Shown: in pieces, positions 1-8,191 of the stretch
How positions within the stretch are numbered: the stretch's first letter is position 1
How the letters are laid out: each line of letters starts with the position of its first letter
Notes under the pieces: generated by a model
Seen by the model: only the letters and a program-made list of their open reading frames with translations
The model's database searches: none
Told to the model about the DNA's origin: nothing
DNA from: Jatrophihabitans_A sp035248685
GTDB lineage: Bacteria; Actinomycetota; Actinomycetes; Mycobacteriales; Jatrophihabitantaceae
Direction of reading: 5' to 3'
Length of the DNA: 64,000 nt
Assembly: GCA_035248685.1 (NCBI GenBank)
Contig: DATFHF010000082.1
Coordinates: 19,932 to 83,931 of the forward strand
Made by a program: the position numbers and the translations under genes

Positions 1-264
1 CCCACCGATCAGGTTGAGCTGGCTGTGTTCCGCGACGGTGCGCTGCTCTCGCGGCACCCCAGCGGGCTGCCCCGTCCGGACGTCAACCGTGACTATGGTG
101 CGGCGGGCGACCACGGGTTCGAGGTGACCGTCGCCGGCGAGCCGGCCACCCACACCTATACCGTGTACGCCGCCGTTCGAGATGGTGCCGCTGCTGCCAA
201 CATGATCGGTGGTCGGACCGTTACCTGCGATGCGGCTCTGTCCGATGCGGTGGTCCGGACATGA
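1..264 (+). CDS. C-terminal part of a secreted repeat-domain protein (5' end outside window)
   Basis: The frame is open from the first base and ends in TGA at 262-264, so only the C-terminus is present. The ~87 residues match the repeat unit carried three times by the protein at 1158-2894: a short hydrophobic strand, a DG/NG turn, a 'RPDVN' segment (compare 'RSDVN' there), an 'HGF/HGY' motif, a 'YTVYA' strand and a terminal 'GRTVTC'. The repeat is probably an all-beta extracellular module. Function is unknown. The next gene starts inside the stop codon (ATGA at 261-264), so the two are probably co-translated. The absence of the N-terminus prevents naming a catalytic domain. Confidence 0.75.
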   Translation, partial: PTDQVELAVFRDGALLSRHPSGLPRPDVNRDYGAAGDHGFEVTVAGEPATHTYTVYAAVRDGAAAANMIGGRTVTCDAALSDAVVRT

Positions 265-1091
265 CCGGCCAATGGCTGATCGTGCCGCCGATCGTCGCGG
301 CGGTCGCCGGGGCACGCGGTACCTGGTCACCGTGCGGCCTGTCCATGGTCTCTGCGATCAATCCGCTTGCCGAGCGTGGTCGTGGCTACCGGTATTGGCT
401 GACCGCGCTCTGGTTCGTGGCCGGTGCGCTGGCCGGCGGCGCGTTGTTCGGTGCAATCGCCGCGGCGGCCGCCTGGCCAATCCACGCGTTGCCGGCGTCG
501 ATAACCGCTCTGGTTGGGAGCCTCGGTTGCCTGGTTGCGCTGGCCTGTGACTGCAAGGTCGGCCGGTTCCGGTTGCCGATCCATCCCCGCCAGGTCAACG
601 AACGCTGGCTCATGCAGTACCGGCGTTGGCTGTACGCCTCCGGCTTCGGGTTCCAGATCGGTACCGGTTTCGCCACGTACATCATGACCGCGGCGACGTA
701 CCTGGTGGTGCTGCTGGCGGCACTCACCGGTTCGCCAGCCTGGGCGCTGATCACCGGGCTGACCTTCGGTCTGGTGCGCGGAGCGGCGGTGCTGCTCAGC
801 AGCAGATGCCGCTCGCCGGAGTCGCTGCGCGCACTGCACCGCAAACTCGACCGGTTGGAACCCGCCTCCCGGCGTGCGGTGGTGATAGTCGAAGCCGTCA
901 TGGCCTGCGTGTTGGCGGCTGGCGGCGGATCCGTGCTGGCAGGCCTCGGTGCGCTCGGTGTGTCCGGCGTGCTCGTGGCCATCTCGGTACGGCAGTCCAC
1001 GAACCGTTCGCACCCAGTCCGTCCGCAATTCCGCGGCCGGCGCATCGGTGGTCGGCGCCCGACCCCGCAACCCAGCGGCAAGGCCGGCTAA
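261..1091 (+). CDS. Polytopic membrane protein with an N-terminal SPCG motif
   Basis: A 276-residue protein with about six hydrophobic segments and a basic, proline-rich C-terminal tail. Near residues 19-27 it has 'GTWSPCGLSM', which recalls the SPC motif at the start of CcdA/DsbD-type disulfide carriers. A second cysteine pair lies near residues 95-97 ('CDCK'). The segment 'RQV...GFGFQIG...SPAW' aligns without gaps to the membrane protein at 40756-41331 ('RQV...WGFDLG...RPAW'), so the two look like distant relatives. I infer a redox-related membrane function, not a demonstrated one. It overlaps the upstream gene by ATGA. It could equally be an uncharacterised transporter. Confidence 0.6.
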   Translation: MTGQWLIVPPIVAAVAGARGTWSPCGLSMVSAINPLAERGRGYRYWLTALWFVAGALAGGALFGAIAAAAAWPIHALPASITALVGSLGCLVALACDCKVGRFRLPIHPRQVNERWLMQYRRWLYASGFGFQIGTGFATYIMTAATYLVVLLAALTGSPAWALITGLTFGLVRGAAVLLSSRCRSPESLRALHRKLDRLEPASRRAVVIVEAVMACVLAAGGGSVLAGLGALGVSGVLVAISVRQSTNRSHPVRPQFRGRRIGGRRPTPQPSGKAG

Positions 1092-1157
1092 CAACTGCCG
1101 GACTGCCGATACGATCGGACAACAGCGTCCGAAGCTCTTGGTAACAAAGGACGCTTC

Positions 1158-2894
1158 ATGCGTACAAGGCTTCTCTGCGGTGCCATCGTCAGCTCGGTAG
1201 CGCTGACGCTGCTGGCGGCGGCGGTCGGCAGCGGTCCGGCGCAGGCCTCGACCGCCACCAATGCGGCGAATGCGGTGGCCTACGCACATGGCCACGGCTA
1301 TCGCAGCTCGATCGGCGTGCTGGACACCCAAACCGGAGCCTTCTGGGGCGCCGGCGACTACAACAGCGCCTACGCCTCGGAGTCGGTGATGAAGGTCTTC
1401 ATCGCGACCAGGTTGTTGCTGACCAACCAGATGTCGGGCTGGAACGAGACCACCGCCTACAAGATGATCACCCAATCCGACGATGCCTCGGCGAACGCGT
1501 TGTACGGCCGCGCCGGTGGCGACGGCGTGATCACCTGGGTGAAACAGGCGTTGAACATCCCGACGCTCGGTTCGCCGCCGCTGCGCAGCGGTTGGTGGGG
1601 CGGCACCCAAATCAATGCCTACGGGATGACCTTGTTTTACAAGGCAGTTCGGGCCCGGCCTAATGTCTGGAACTGGCTGGGCAACGCTATGCACCATGCC
1701 ACTACCTACGGTTCGGATGGCACCTACCAGCTCTTCGGGCTTCCGAGCGCCACCAGCGGGCCGGCCATCAAGCAGGGTTGGGGCGGTGACAACGTCGCCG
1801 GGCAGCCCGCCTTCAACTCCACCGGCGTGGTCAATGGTGATCGGTATGCCGTGGTAATCCTGACCCAGGGCGGGACGTATGGTGCTCCGATCTCGGGCAT
1901 GGTGACGCTCGAAGCGAAATTGCTCATGCCCGGCGGCCGGATCTCCAACGACAGTCCGGACGGTGCGGTGGACAGCATCGCGGTGTACGGCAACCACGCG
2001 ACTGCCCGGGGCTGGTCCTACGATCCCAACGCGCCGTCCTCGGAAGTGAAGATTGTGGTGTACCTCAACGGCAAACTCGCCGCCTACGGCCCGACTACGT
2101 TGGCGCGCCCGGATATCAATGCCAGCCGGCACGTCTCGGGCAACCATGGCTACCAGATTCCGCTGGAGCTTGCCGACGGCACCAATACGGTGTGTGTCTA
2201 CGCCACGAACATCGGTGCCGGGCTGAACACCACGCTCGGCTGTCGCTCGATTCAGCTGTCCGGCTCGCCGGTCGGCAGTTCCGCCGTCCGAGTAACGGCG
2301 AACGTCGCGACGATTAGCGGATGGGCTTATGACTACGACGTACCCGCCGAGTCGTTGAAGATCGTGGTGTATGTGAACGGCCGGATCGCCTGGTACGGAA
2401 TGACCACCGATCCCAGCCCCGGCGTGGACGCCAGCTACCGGATCACCGGCAGCCATGGCTTTTCCACTCGGCTGCTGCTGCCCGACGGCTCGGACACCGT
2501 GTGCGTCTATGCGATTAACCGAAGCACTGGAGCCAACACGACGCTCGGTTGCCCCGCCTTCGGCGTCAGCGGTTCGCCGATCGGCATGCTGGACTCGGTC
2601 GAGGTCAGCACCGCTAGTGGCCAACCCAGCGCCACGGTTACCGGATGGTCTTACGACTACGACGCGCCGACTACCTCGATCAAGGCGGTGCTGTATCTGA
2701 ACGGCCGGCTGGCTGCATACGGGCCGACCTCGGAGCCACGCAGCGACGTCAACGCGGTGTACGGCATCTCCGGAACGCACGGTTACTCGTTTTCGATAGC
2801 GCTGCCGCCGGGCCAGGATCGGTTGTGCATGTACGGGATCAACACCGGCACCGGCTCCGACACCACGGTCGGCTGCCGTACCGTCACCGGGTGA
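1158..2894 (+). CDS. Secreted class A beta-lactamase-like serine hydrolase with three C-terminal repeats
   Basis: 578 residues. Residues 1-30 form a Sec signal peptide ending in AQA. The next ~230 residues have the layout of the class A beta-lactamase/PBP-like fold: SxxK at S76-K79 ('SVMK'), 'SDD' at 107-109 where beta-lactamases have SDN, and 'KQG' at 205-207 where they have KTG. Three repeats of about 100 residues follow (roughly 271-368, 369-474, 475-578), each with 'GW(S/A)YD', 'VYLNG', 'HGY/HGF' and a 'VC(V/M)Y' strand. The hydrolase is probably anchored to or targeted at the cell surface; its substrate is unknown. The start ATG has an AAAGGA ribosome-binding site. The altered SDN and KTG motifs make true beta-lactamase activity uncertain. 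Confidence 0.8.
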   Translation: MRTRLLCGAIVSSVALTLLAAAVGSGPAQASTATNAANAVAYAHGHGYRSSIGVLDTQTGAFWGAGDYNSAYASESVMKVFIATRLLLTNQMSGWNETTAYKMITQSDDASANALYGRAGGDGVITWVKQALNIPTLGSPPLRSGWWGGTQINAYGMTLFYKAVRARPNVWNWLGNAMHHATTYGSDGTYQLFGLPSATSGPAIKQGWGGDNVAGQPAFNSTGVVNGDRYAVVILTQGGTYGAPISGMVTLEAKLLMPGGRISNDSPDGAVDSIAVYGNHATARGWSYDPNAPSSEVKIVVYLNGKLAAYGPTTLARPDINASRHVSGNHGYQIPLELADGTNTVCVYATNIGAGLNTTLGCRSIQLSGSPVGSSAVRVTANVATISGWAYDYDVPAESLKIVVYVNGRIAWYGMTTDPSPGVDASYRITGSHGFSTRLLLPDGSDTVCVYAINRSTGANTTLGCPAFGVSGSPIGMLDSVEVSTASGQPSATVTGWSYDYDAPTTSIKAVLYLNGRLAAYGPTSEPRSDVNAVYGISGTHGYSFSIALPPGQDRLCMYGINTGTGSDTTVGCRTVTG

Positions 2895-2930
2895 CCGGCA
2901 TTCGTCCCGGCCACCATAAAGGAGCACCGC

Positions 2931-3389
2931 ATGCCAGCCGGCCCAGATGGCTTCCACCCTCCGCTTCGGCACGTGGCCGCGGCCGATGTCAGTGCCGACA
3001 CCGCGCAGAGTCCGGGGATGCGACGGTTCGCCGCGATCAGCCATCGAACGGTCGGCTCCAGCCGATTGTGGATGGGTCAGACACACGTGGATCCTCTTAT
3101 GCAGTCGGCAAATCATCATCATGGCGAGGCAGAGACAGGCATCTTCGTGGTCTCCGGTGAGCCGGAATTCGTCTTCCTGGACCCGGACAGTCAGCAGGAG
3201 ACCCGGATCCGGGCGCGGGCCGGTGACTACGTGTTCGTGCCGCCGTTCACCCCACATCGGGAGGAGAACAACCATCCCGACTTGGCGGCGGTGGTGGTGA
3301 TCGCGCGCAGCACCCAGGAGGCGATCGTGGTGAACCTGCCGTCGCTGAAGCCGAGCTCCGACCAAGCGTCGGCTGGGTCAGCTGACTAA
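2931..3389 (+). CDS. Cupin-domain protein
   Basis: 152 residues, preceded by AAAGGAG 5 bases before the ATG. A single conserved beta-barrel of the cupin_2 type is visible. The first motif is 'HHHGEAE...' near residues 63-68, and the second is 'AGDYVFVPPFTPHRE' near residues 99-113. These supply three histidines and a glutamate for metal binding. No fused domain indicates a substrate. It could be a small-molecule dioxygenase, an isomerase or a sensor. It ends in a 4-base convergent overlap with tadC, so no room remains between them for a terminator or further tad genes. Confidence 0.85.
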   Translation: MPAGPDGFHPPLRHVAAADVSADTAQSPGMRRFAAISHRTVGSSRLWMGQTHVDPLMQSANHHHGEAETGIFVVSGEPEFVFLDPDSQQETRIRARAGDYVFVPPFTPHREENNHPDLAAVVVIARSTQEAIVVNLPSLKPSSDQASAGSAD

Positions 3390-4156
3390 CCACCGCTGAT
3401 CACCGGCCCGGCAACGCCCAGCACTACCGGTAGCACGCCGAGGCACACGAAAGCCGGCAGGAAGCAGCAGCCCAGTGGCAGTAGGGCCCACACTCCGGTC
3501 CGTTCAGCTCGCGCCACCGCCCGAGCCCGGTGCTGCATTCGAATCTCGGCAGCGGCGTCGGCTAACGCCCAGGCGAGTCGAGCGCCGCTGTGCGCACAGC
3601 GGCGGCCCGCCGCCGACACCTGCTGCATGCCCGGTACGGCATCCAACCGTGCCCAGGCGGTGACCGGATCCGAGCCCAGCCGCAGCAGTCTGCCCACCAG
3701 CCGCACCGGTTCCACGGCCTGCCGCATCGATGCCGTGCCGCAGTCGATGACCGCGCCCGCCACGGCGGCGATGGCCGACTCGGGCGGGGCGCCGGCCGCT
3801 AGCGTGGCGGCGAGCAGGTCGAGCACCACAGCGACCGAGCGGGGTTCCGGCGGTGGCCGACGTTGCAGCCGGAGTAGCCGGTTGACCATCAGCCCGACGC
3901 CGGCCGCTACGGGTGCTGCCAGGATCAGTCCGGTCGGCCCGGCCAGCGCCGCCATTGCCAGGGCGATGAGCAGCGCACAGCCGAACGACCAGATCTGAGC
4001 CCTTCCCGCCGGCGCCTTGCCGAGCGCCGGTGCATTGCCGAGTGCCGATGCATTGCCGGTCGCCGACCGGCCCGCGCGGTGCCGCGGCGGCTGGTCCGGT
4101 GTAACCGTCAGCAATGCCAGGGCTGCGGCCGCGGCCAGCCAACCGGCCGTCGTCAT
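3386..4156 (-). CDS. tadC: TadC-like type II/IV secretion inner-membrane protein
   Basis: About 256 residues. I place the start at the ATG at 4156, because this ATG overlaps the tadB stop as ATGA; an earlier in-frame ATG at 4186 lies inside tadB. There is an N-terminal membrane segment, another pair near residues 60-90, a helical T2SSF-type domain ('LAATLAAGAPPESAIAAVAGAV') and a C-terminal hydrophobic pair ('GCCFLPAFVCLGVLPVVLG'). The family pairs with TadB as the platform that the TadA/CpaF ATPase drives during Flp pilus assembly. It is the last gene of the cluster here. The pilin and TadE genes usually found downstream in actinobacteria are missing. Confidence 0.85.
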   Translation of the reverse strand: MTTAGWLAAAAALALLTVTPDQPPRHRAGRSATGNASALGNAPALGKAPAGRAQIWSFGCALLIALAMAALAGPTGLILAAPVAAGVGLMVNRLLRLQRRPPPEPRSVAVVLDLLAATLAAGAPPESAIAAVAGAVIDCGTASMRQAVEPVRLVGRLLRLGSDPVTAWARLDAVPGMQQVSAAGRRCAHSGARLAWALADAAAEIRMQHRARAVARAERTGVWALLPLGCCFLPAFVCLGVLPVVLGVAGPVISGG

Positions 4157-4998
4157 GGCCGCTGCCTTGTCATCCGCAGCGTCCATATCAGGCCCAACAG
4201 ATCCAGCAGCACGCCTACCGTCAGAACCACCGAGCCGGCCGGTGTACCCACCAGCACCCGCACCGGATGCCCGCCCATCGCAGCACCCATCGCCAACCCG
4301 ACCGCCGGGAGGCCAGCGAGCAATGCCGCGGACGAGCGCGGCCCGGCTACCGCCGTCTGCACGGCAGACCGGGTGGCCCGCTCCGCGACGAGGTCGGCGC
4401 GCACCCCCGCCAGCAGCGATCCGATCGAAGCCCCGGAACGGGTCGCCAGCGTGCAGGCCGCCGCCAGCGGGGCCAGCAGCGGTTCGCGCCCGAGTGCCGG
4501 CTGCGGCTCGGCGCCGTAGTCGATGAGTAAGCCGGCCTCGGCGAGCATGCTGCCGAATCGGCCTGCCGCGGATGCCGCGGACCGCAGTGCGATACCCAGG
4601 CCGGCGCCGGCCGCATACTCCTCAGCCAAAGCACCGGCGGCCGCCGCCAGCGCTACCCGGTCCCGACCACCAGCGCGCTCCGCCGCCAGCAGTTGCCCGC
4701 ACCAGCACAGCGTCCAACCTGATACTGCGGCTACTCCGACCAGCAGCGGATTGCCGTGGCAGGCAATCCACGCAGCAGCAGCGGCAACCGCCGCTAGCAC
4801 GCCGGCTCTGACTTCCCACCGGATGCCGGCCAGCACCGTCCAGGCGCGCCGCCGGCCGAACGCCGGCCCGGCACCGGCGGACGGCAGCCGCAGCGAATCA
4901 ATGAGTCGGCTACCGGCCAACCAACGCAGTCGGTCGCGCGCCGGATCCGGCGGTGGGCACAAGGCCAACGTCAGGCCGAGCGCCGCCAGCCAGCTCAC
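4153..4998 (-). CDS. tadB: TadB-like type II/IV secretion inner-membrane protein
   Basis: About 281 residues from a GTG at 4998 that overlaps the cpaF stop as GTGA (4995-4998). A longer frame from 5133 would run 138 bases into cpaF and add an arginine-rich tail with no domain. A first membrane segment ('WLAALGLTLALC') is followed by a double segment ('AGVLAAVAAAAAWIACHG'), the helical T2SSF core ('LATRSGASIGSLLAGVRADL') and a C-terminal pair. It is the inner-membrane partner of TadC in the Tad machine. The ATGA/GTGA overlaps point to translational coupling through ssd-cpaF-tadB-tadC. Confidence 0.85.
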   Translation of the reverse strand: MSWLAALGLTLALCPPPDPARDRLRWLAGSRLIDSLRLPSAGAGPAFGRRRAWTVLAGIRWEVRAGVLAAVAAAAAWIACHGNPLLVGVAAVSGWTLCWCGQLLAAERAGGRDRVALAAAAGALAEEYAAGAGLGIALRSAASAAGRFGSMLAEAGLLIDYGAEPQPALGREPLLAPLAAACTLATRSGASIGSLLAGVRADLVAERATRSAVQTAVAGPRSSAALLAGLPAVGLAMGAAMGGHPVRVLVGTPAGSVVLTVGVLLDLLGLIWTLRMTRQRP

Positions 4999-6161
4999 GG
5001 TTGAGCCAACATGGTGGGTACTTCGACGCCGGCGAGGGCCAGCCGGTCCCGCAATTGTTTGGCCGCCGGGCCGACACCCGCACCCCGGGTCCACACCAGC
5101 CGTGGTGTCGGCCGATCGTCGTCGCGGGGCCACAATGCAAGCTGTTCGATCCTCCTGATCCCGTCACGATCCCGACGAATGTGCACCAGCACATCAAGCG
5201 CACTGGCCGCCTGGGCGGCGAGCGTCGTCGCCGGCATGCCGGCCAGCGCCGCCAGGGCAACCAACCTGGCCGGCACATCGGTCACCGAATTCGCGTGGAC
5301 GGTAGCGGCGCCGCCGGCATGGCCGGTGTTCAACGCCGCCAGCAGTTCGACGATTTCTGCGCCACGGAACTCACCGACCACCAGCCGGTCGGCCCGCATC
5401 CGCAGCGCCTGGCGCACCAGCTCGGCCAGCTCGATCGCGCCGGCACCCTCGATGTTGGCCGGTCGGGCCAGGAGTGCCACCACATGGGGGTGATCAATGC
5501 TCAGCTCGGCAGCATCCTCGATAGTGACGATCCGGTCTGTCGGTTGAGCGGTCGCTAACAGCGCGGCCAGCAGGGACGTCTTGCCGGTACCGGTGCCACC
5601 GCTAATCAGCAGGCTCAGCCGGGCGGTGATCACGGCGGTGAGCAGCTCGGCTAGGTCCGCGGTCAGGGCACCGAGTATCAGCAGGTCGGTCAGGCTCAAC
5701 CGACGCCGACCGAGTACCCGTAGCGACAGAGTCGGATGGGCGACCAGCGGCGGCAGGATGGCATGCAACCTGATGCCGTCGGGCAGTGCCGCGTCGACGA
5801 ACGGAGCTGCGTCGTCCAGCCGGCGACCGGCCTGAGCGGCAAGTCGGGCAGCCAACCGGCGAACCTCAGCGTCTGAGCCGAACCACACCGCGCTGCGTTC
5901 CAGGCCACGGCCCCGGTCGACCCAGACCTGATCCGGGGCATTGACCAGTACGTCGGTCACCTCGGGCTCGGCCAGCAGTGGTTCCAACGGACCGGCACCG
6001 GTCAGCTCGGCGCGCAGCCGGCCCGACAGTTCAGCCAGCGCAGCACTGTCGAGCAGCAGTTCCGACTCCTGGCCGGCCGCCTCCGCCAGCACCGAGTGCG
6101 CCGGCTCACCGACTGAGCCGGCTAGCCGCAACCGCACCCGGTCGACCAGATTCGCGCTCAT
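4995..6161 (-). CDS. cpaF: Tad secretion ATPase, CpaF/TadA family
   Basis: 388 residues. An N-terminal helical domain (1-100) is followed by the RecA-like ATPase. The Walker A is 'GGTGTGKTS' at 188-196, an 'IEDAAEL' acidic segment lies at 214-220, and the Walker B region is 'RLVVGEFRGAE' at 259-269. The histidine box 'NTGHAGGAATVHA' is at 278-290. All are typical of GspE/CpaF secretion ATPases. It would energise assembly of a Flp-type pilus or a related export machine. Its start overlaps the ssd stop as ATGA. Known as the Rv3659c family in mycobacteria. Confidence 0.93.
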   Translation of the reverse strand: MSANLVDRVRLRLAGSVGEPAHSVLAEAAGQESELLLDSAALAELSGRLRAELTGAGPLEPLLAEPEVTDVLVNAPDQVWVDRGRGLERSAVWFGSDAEVRRLAARLAAQAGRRLDDAAPFVDAALPDGIRLHAILPPLVAHPTLSLRVLGRRRLSLTDLLILGALTADLAELLTAVITARLSLLISGGTGTGKTSLLAALLATAQPTDRIVTIEDAAELSIDHPHVVALLARPANIEGAGAIELAELVRQALRMRADRLVVGEFRGAEIVELLAALNTGHAGGAATVHANSVTDVPARLVALAALAGMPATTLAAQAASALDVLVHIRRDRDGIRRIEQLALWPRDDDRPTPRLVWTRGAGVGPAAKQLRDRLALAGVEVPTMLAQP

Positions 6162-6904
6162 GCCGCACTGGATCCACCCGGACGAACCGGATCGCCAGCG
6201 CTTTCGTCGGACGCCTGATCGCCGTCCGGCTCGGCCGCCACCAGCACGGTATGTGCCAGCCGCCGGGTGCGCCGGCGGATCTGCTCGAACCGCAGTCCGC
6301 CGGGCCGTGAACCGGCGGCGCTAAAGGGCAGCTCACCGAGCACCGGCAGGCCCAGCAGCTCCCCGATGTGCCGTGGCGGCAACGACCGGGACGAGCCGCG
6401 GACCAGCACGACGGTCCGCCGCGGATCCAGCCCGGCCGCCACCATTGCCGCGGCGGTGACCGCACGTACCTCTGCCACCGTGACCAGCACGGTCAGATCG
6501 CAGCGTCGCATCGCCGCCCGCGCCGCCTCGGCCGGCGTCCGGGGCAAGTCGAGCACGACCACGGACAGCGAGCCGGCAGCGGCCAGCACCAATTCGACCG
6601 CGGTCGGATCGAGCGGAGCGGCGGAATCGGCGGCCAGAAACGACACCTGCTGCCAGCGCGGCAGGCTATCGGATAACACGGCCGGATCCAGCATGCCGCC
6701 GGCCAGTCGAACCTGGCCCCAGCGCGGGCCTGGCAGCTTCTCGCAGCCCAGCAGCACGTCGATGCCGCCGGCCGGCGGGTCACAGTCGATCAGGAAGGCG
6801 TGCCCGTCCCGCTCGGCGGCACAGCCGGCCAACACCGCCGCGAACAGGCTGGCTCCGGCACCCCCGCAGCCGGCCAGCACCCCGATCACCGGTCTGATAG
6901 TCAT
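6158..6904 (-). CDS. ssd: Ssd/CpaE-like P-loop ATPase
   Basis: About 248 residues from the ATG at 6904 ('MTIRPVIGVLAGCGGAGASL'). A longer frame from 7000 has no domain in its extension and would leave the divergent HAD gene no promoter. The Walker A is a MinD/ParA-type variant, 'GCGGAGAS', lacking the usual lysine. The 'LIDCDP' and 'VVVLDLP' strands that follow are as in CpaE. A basic C-terminal stretch ends the ATPase-like domain. Family members (septum-site-determining protein Ssd, Rv3660c) sit at the head of actinobacterial tad operons and may place the machine at the pole or affect division. The loss of the Walker lysine suggests weak or no ATP hydrolysis. Confidence 0.8.
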   Translation of the reverse strand: MTIRPVIGVLAGCGGAGASLFAAVLAGCAAERDGHAFLIDCDPPAGGIDVLLGCEKLPGPRWGQVRLAGGMLDPAVLSDSLPRWQQVSFLAADSAAPLDPTAVELVLAAAGSLSVVVLDLPRTPAEAARAAMRRCDLTVLVTVAEVRAVTAAAMVAAGLDPRRTVVLVRGSSRSLPPRHIGELLGLPVLGELPFSAAGSRPGGLRFEQIRRRTRRLAHTVLVAAEPDGDQASDESAGDPVRPGGSSAA

Positions 6905-7023
6905 GCCGGCCAGTCTCGGTGCGAATCCGGCGCTGGATCCGTCCTCTCGCGAAGTTGTGGACAGCGAGCAACCCTGTGGATGTAGCCGGGCAAATCTCAC
7001 CGACGCTGGATATCCTCGGCTTC

Positions 7024-7821
7024 GTGGCGAGCTCAGCGGCGTTCTTCGACTTGGACAAGACCATCATTGCCAAGTCGTCCACGCTGGCCTTCGGCAAGCC
7101 GTTTTACCAAGGCGGTCTGATCAACCGCCGTACCGTCCTGCGCAGCGCCTACGCCCAGTTCGTGTTCGCGTTGTCCGGGGCGGACGAGGACCAGATGGAC
7201 CGGATGCGCAAGTACCTGACCGCTATGTGCGCGGGCTGGGACGTCCAACAAATTCGCGACATCGTCACCGAGACCCTGCACGAAATCATTGACCCGCTGG
7301 TCTACAACGAGGCGGTGGAGCTGATCGCCGAGCACAAGGCAGCCGGCCGCGACGTCGTCATCATCTCGTCATCCGGTGACGAGGTGGTTCGACCGATCGG
7401 CGAGATGGTCGGGGCAGATCACGTGATCGCAACCCGGATGGTGGTTGCCGACGGCCGGTACACCGGCGAGATCGAGTTTTATGCCTACGGTCCGCACAAG
7501 GCAGCCGGCTTGCTGGCGCTGGCCGCCGAACGGGGTTATGACCTGTCCGACAGCTACGCCTACTCCGACTCGATCACCGATCTGCCGATGCTCGAGTCGG
7601 TCGGACACCCGTTCGTGGTCAATCCGGACAAAGGGCTGCGCCGGGCAGCCACCGAGCGGGGCTGGCCGGTGCTGGTGTTTACCAACGCGGTGCCGCTGCG
7701 CGAGCGGCTGTCCGGCCTACGACCACCGCAACCGGCCACCAGCGCGGTCATGGTCGGCGCCGTCGCCGGCTTGGCGGTGCTGGCATGGTACGGCCGGTCC
7801 CGCCGGCTCAACCGTGGCTAA
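7024..7821 (+). CDS. HAD-IB family phosphatase, SerB-like (Rv3661 family)
   Basis: About 265 residues. I prefer the GTG at 7024 ('VASSAAFFDLDKT'); GTG at 6976 is possible. HAD motifs are plain: motif I 'FFDLDKT' with two Asp, motif II 'VIISSSGDE', and motif IV 'YSDSITDLPML'. The cap sequence 'LSGADEDQMDRM...CAGWDV' is close to what I recall of M. tuberculosis Rv3661. A hydrophobic C-terminal segment ('VMVGAVAGLAVLAWYG') suggests membrane attachment. Members hydrolyse phosphomonoesters; the substrate is not known. The gene is divergent from ssd, as in mycobacteria. Confidence 0.85.
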   Translation: MASSAAFFDLDKTIIAKSSTLAFGKPFYQGGLINRRTVLRSAYAQFVFALSGADEDQMDRMRKYLTAMCAGWDVQQIRDIVTETLHEIIDPLVYNEAVELIAEHKAAGRDVVIISSSGDEVVRPIGEMVGADHVIATRMVVADGRYTGEIEFYAYGPHKAAGLLALAAERGYDLSDSYAYSDSITDLPMLESVGHPFVVNPDKGLRRAATERGWPVLVFTNAVPLRERLSGLRPPQPATSAVMVGAVAGLAVLAWYGRSRRLNRG

Positions 7822-8191
7822 CGATCGCAAACGAGCACAGCGAGAGAAGGGTTGTAGATATCGTTGTGGAAAAGCCGTCTCCGTTAGAACCCACCGGGTG
7901 TCGTTGTAGAAAAGTGCATCGAAGTCTTGCCACTGAACCCTGACCAGGGGTAGGCATTCAGGTACGGAAGCTTCGTTTGGCTCTGGCGGTCCGCCCCCAC
8001 CAAGCGCAGTTTCCGCCAGTGGACAACCGGGCACCCACGCGGCGACAAAGCCTCGCTGAAGGCTGTCGGCGCGGACCGTCACCGGCTCGCGCCTGACCTT
8101 GTCACGGTGCACGCTTGGTAACCCGATTGGCCGCAGAGGGCGCCGTGCCCAGGTACGGCGCCCTCATCTTGCCCGCCCCGGGCCGTCTCGA
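7822..8191. other. Intergenic stretch with hairpins, no gene seen
   Basis: 370 bases between the convergent HAD and Fic-like-neighbour genes. No convincing coding frame is present; the minus-strand frame at 7717-8112 overlaps the HAD gene and has no domain. It contains two near copies of GTTGTRGAAAAG (around 7862-7875 and 7903-7914) and a hairpin with a 7-base stem (CTGGCGG at 7983-7989, CCGCCAG at 8013-8019) whose loop holds CCCCC. A strong terminator closes the region at 8137-8164. A small RNA is possible but not shown. Confidence 0.5.
8137..8164. terminator. Bidirectional terminator hairpin
   Basis: A perfect 10-base stem, AGGGCGCCGT pairing with ACGGCGCCCT, closes an 8-base loop. It sits between two convergent genes (ends at 7821 and 8192), so it can serve both directions. 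Confidence 0.75.

Noticed and set aside
327..3365. Long minus-strand open frame (1012 codons) across the first 3.3 kb
   Set aside because: Antisense shadow of three real plus-strand genes. It is Arg/Gly/His-rich, without domains, and arises from high GC in third positions.
7717..8112. Minus-strand open frame of 131 codons in the 7.8-8.2 kb gap
   Set aside because: Overlaps the end of the HAD gene, no ribosome-binding site, no recognisable domain.
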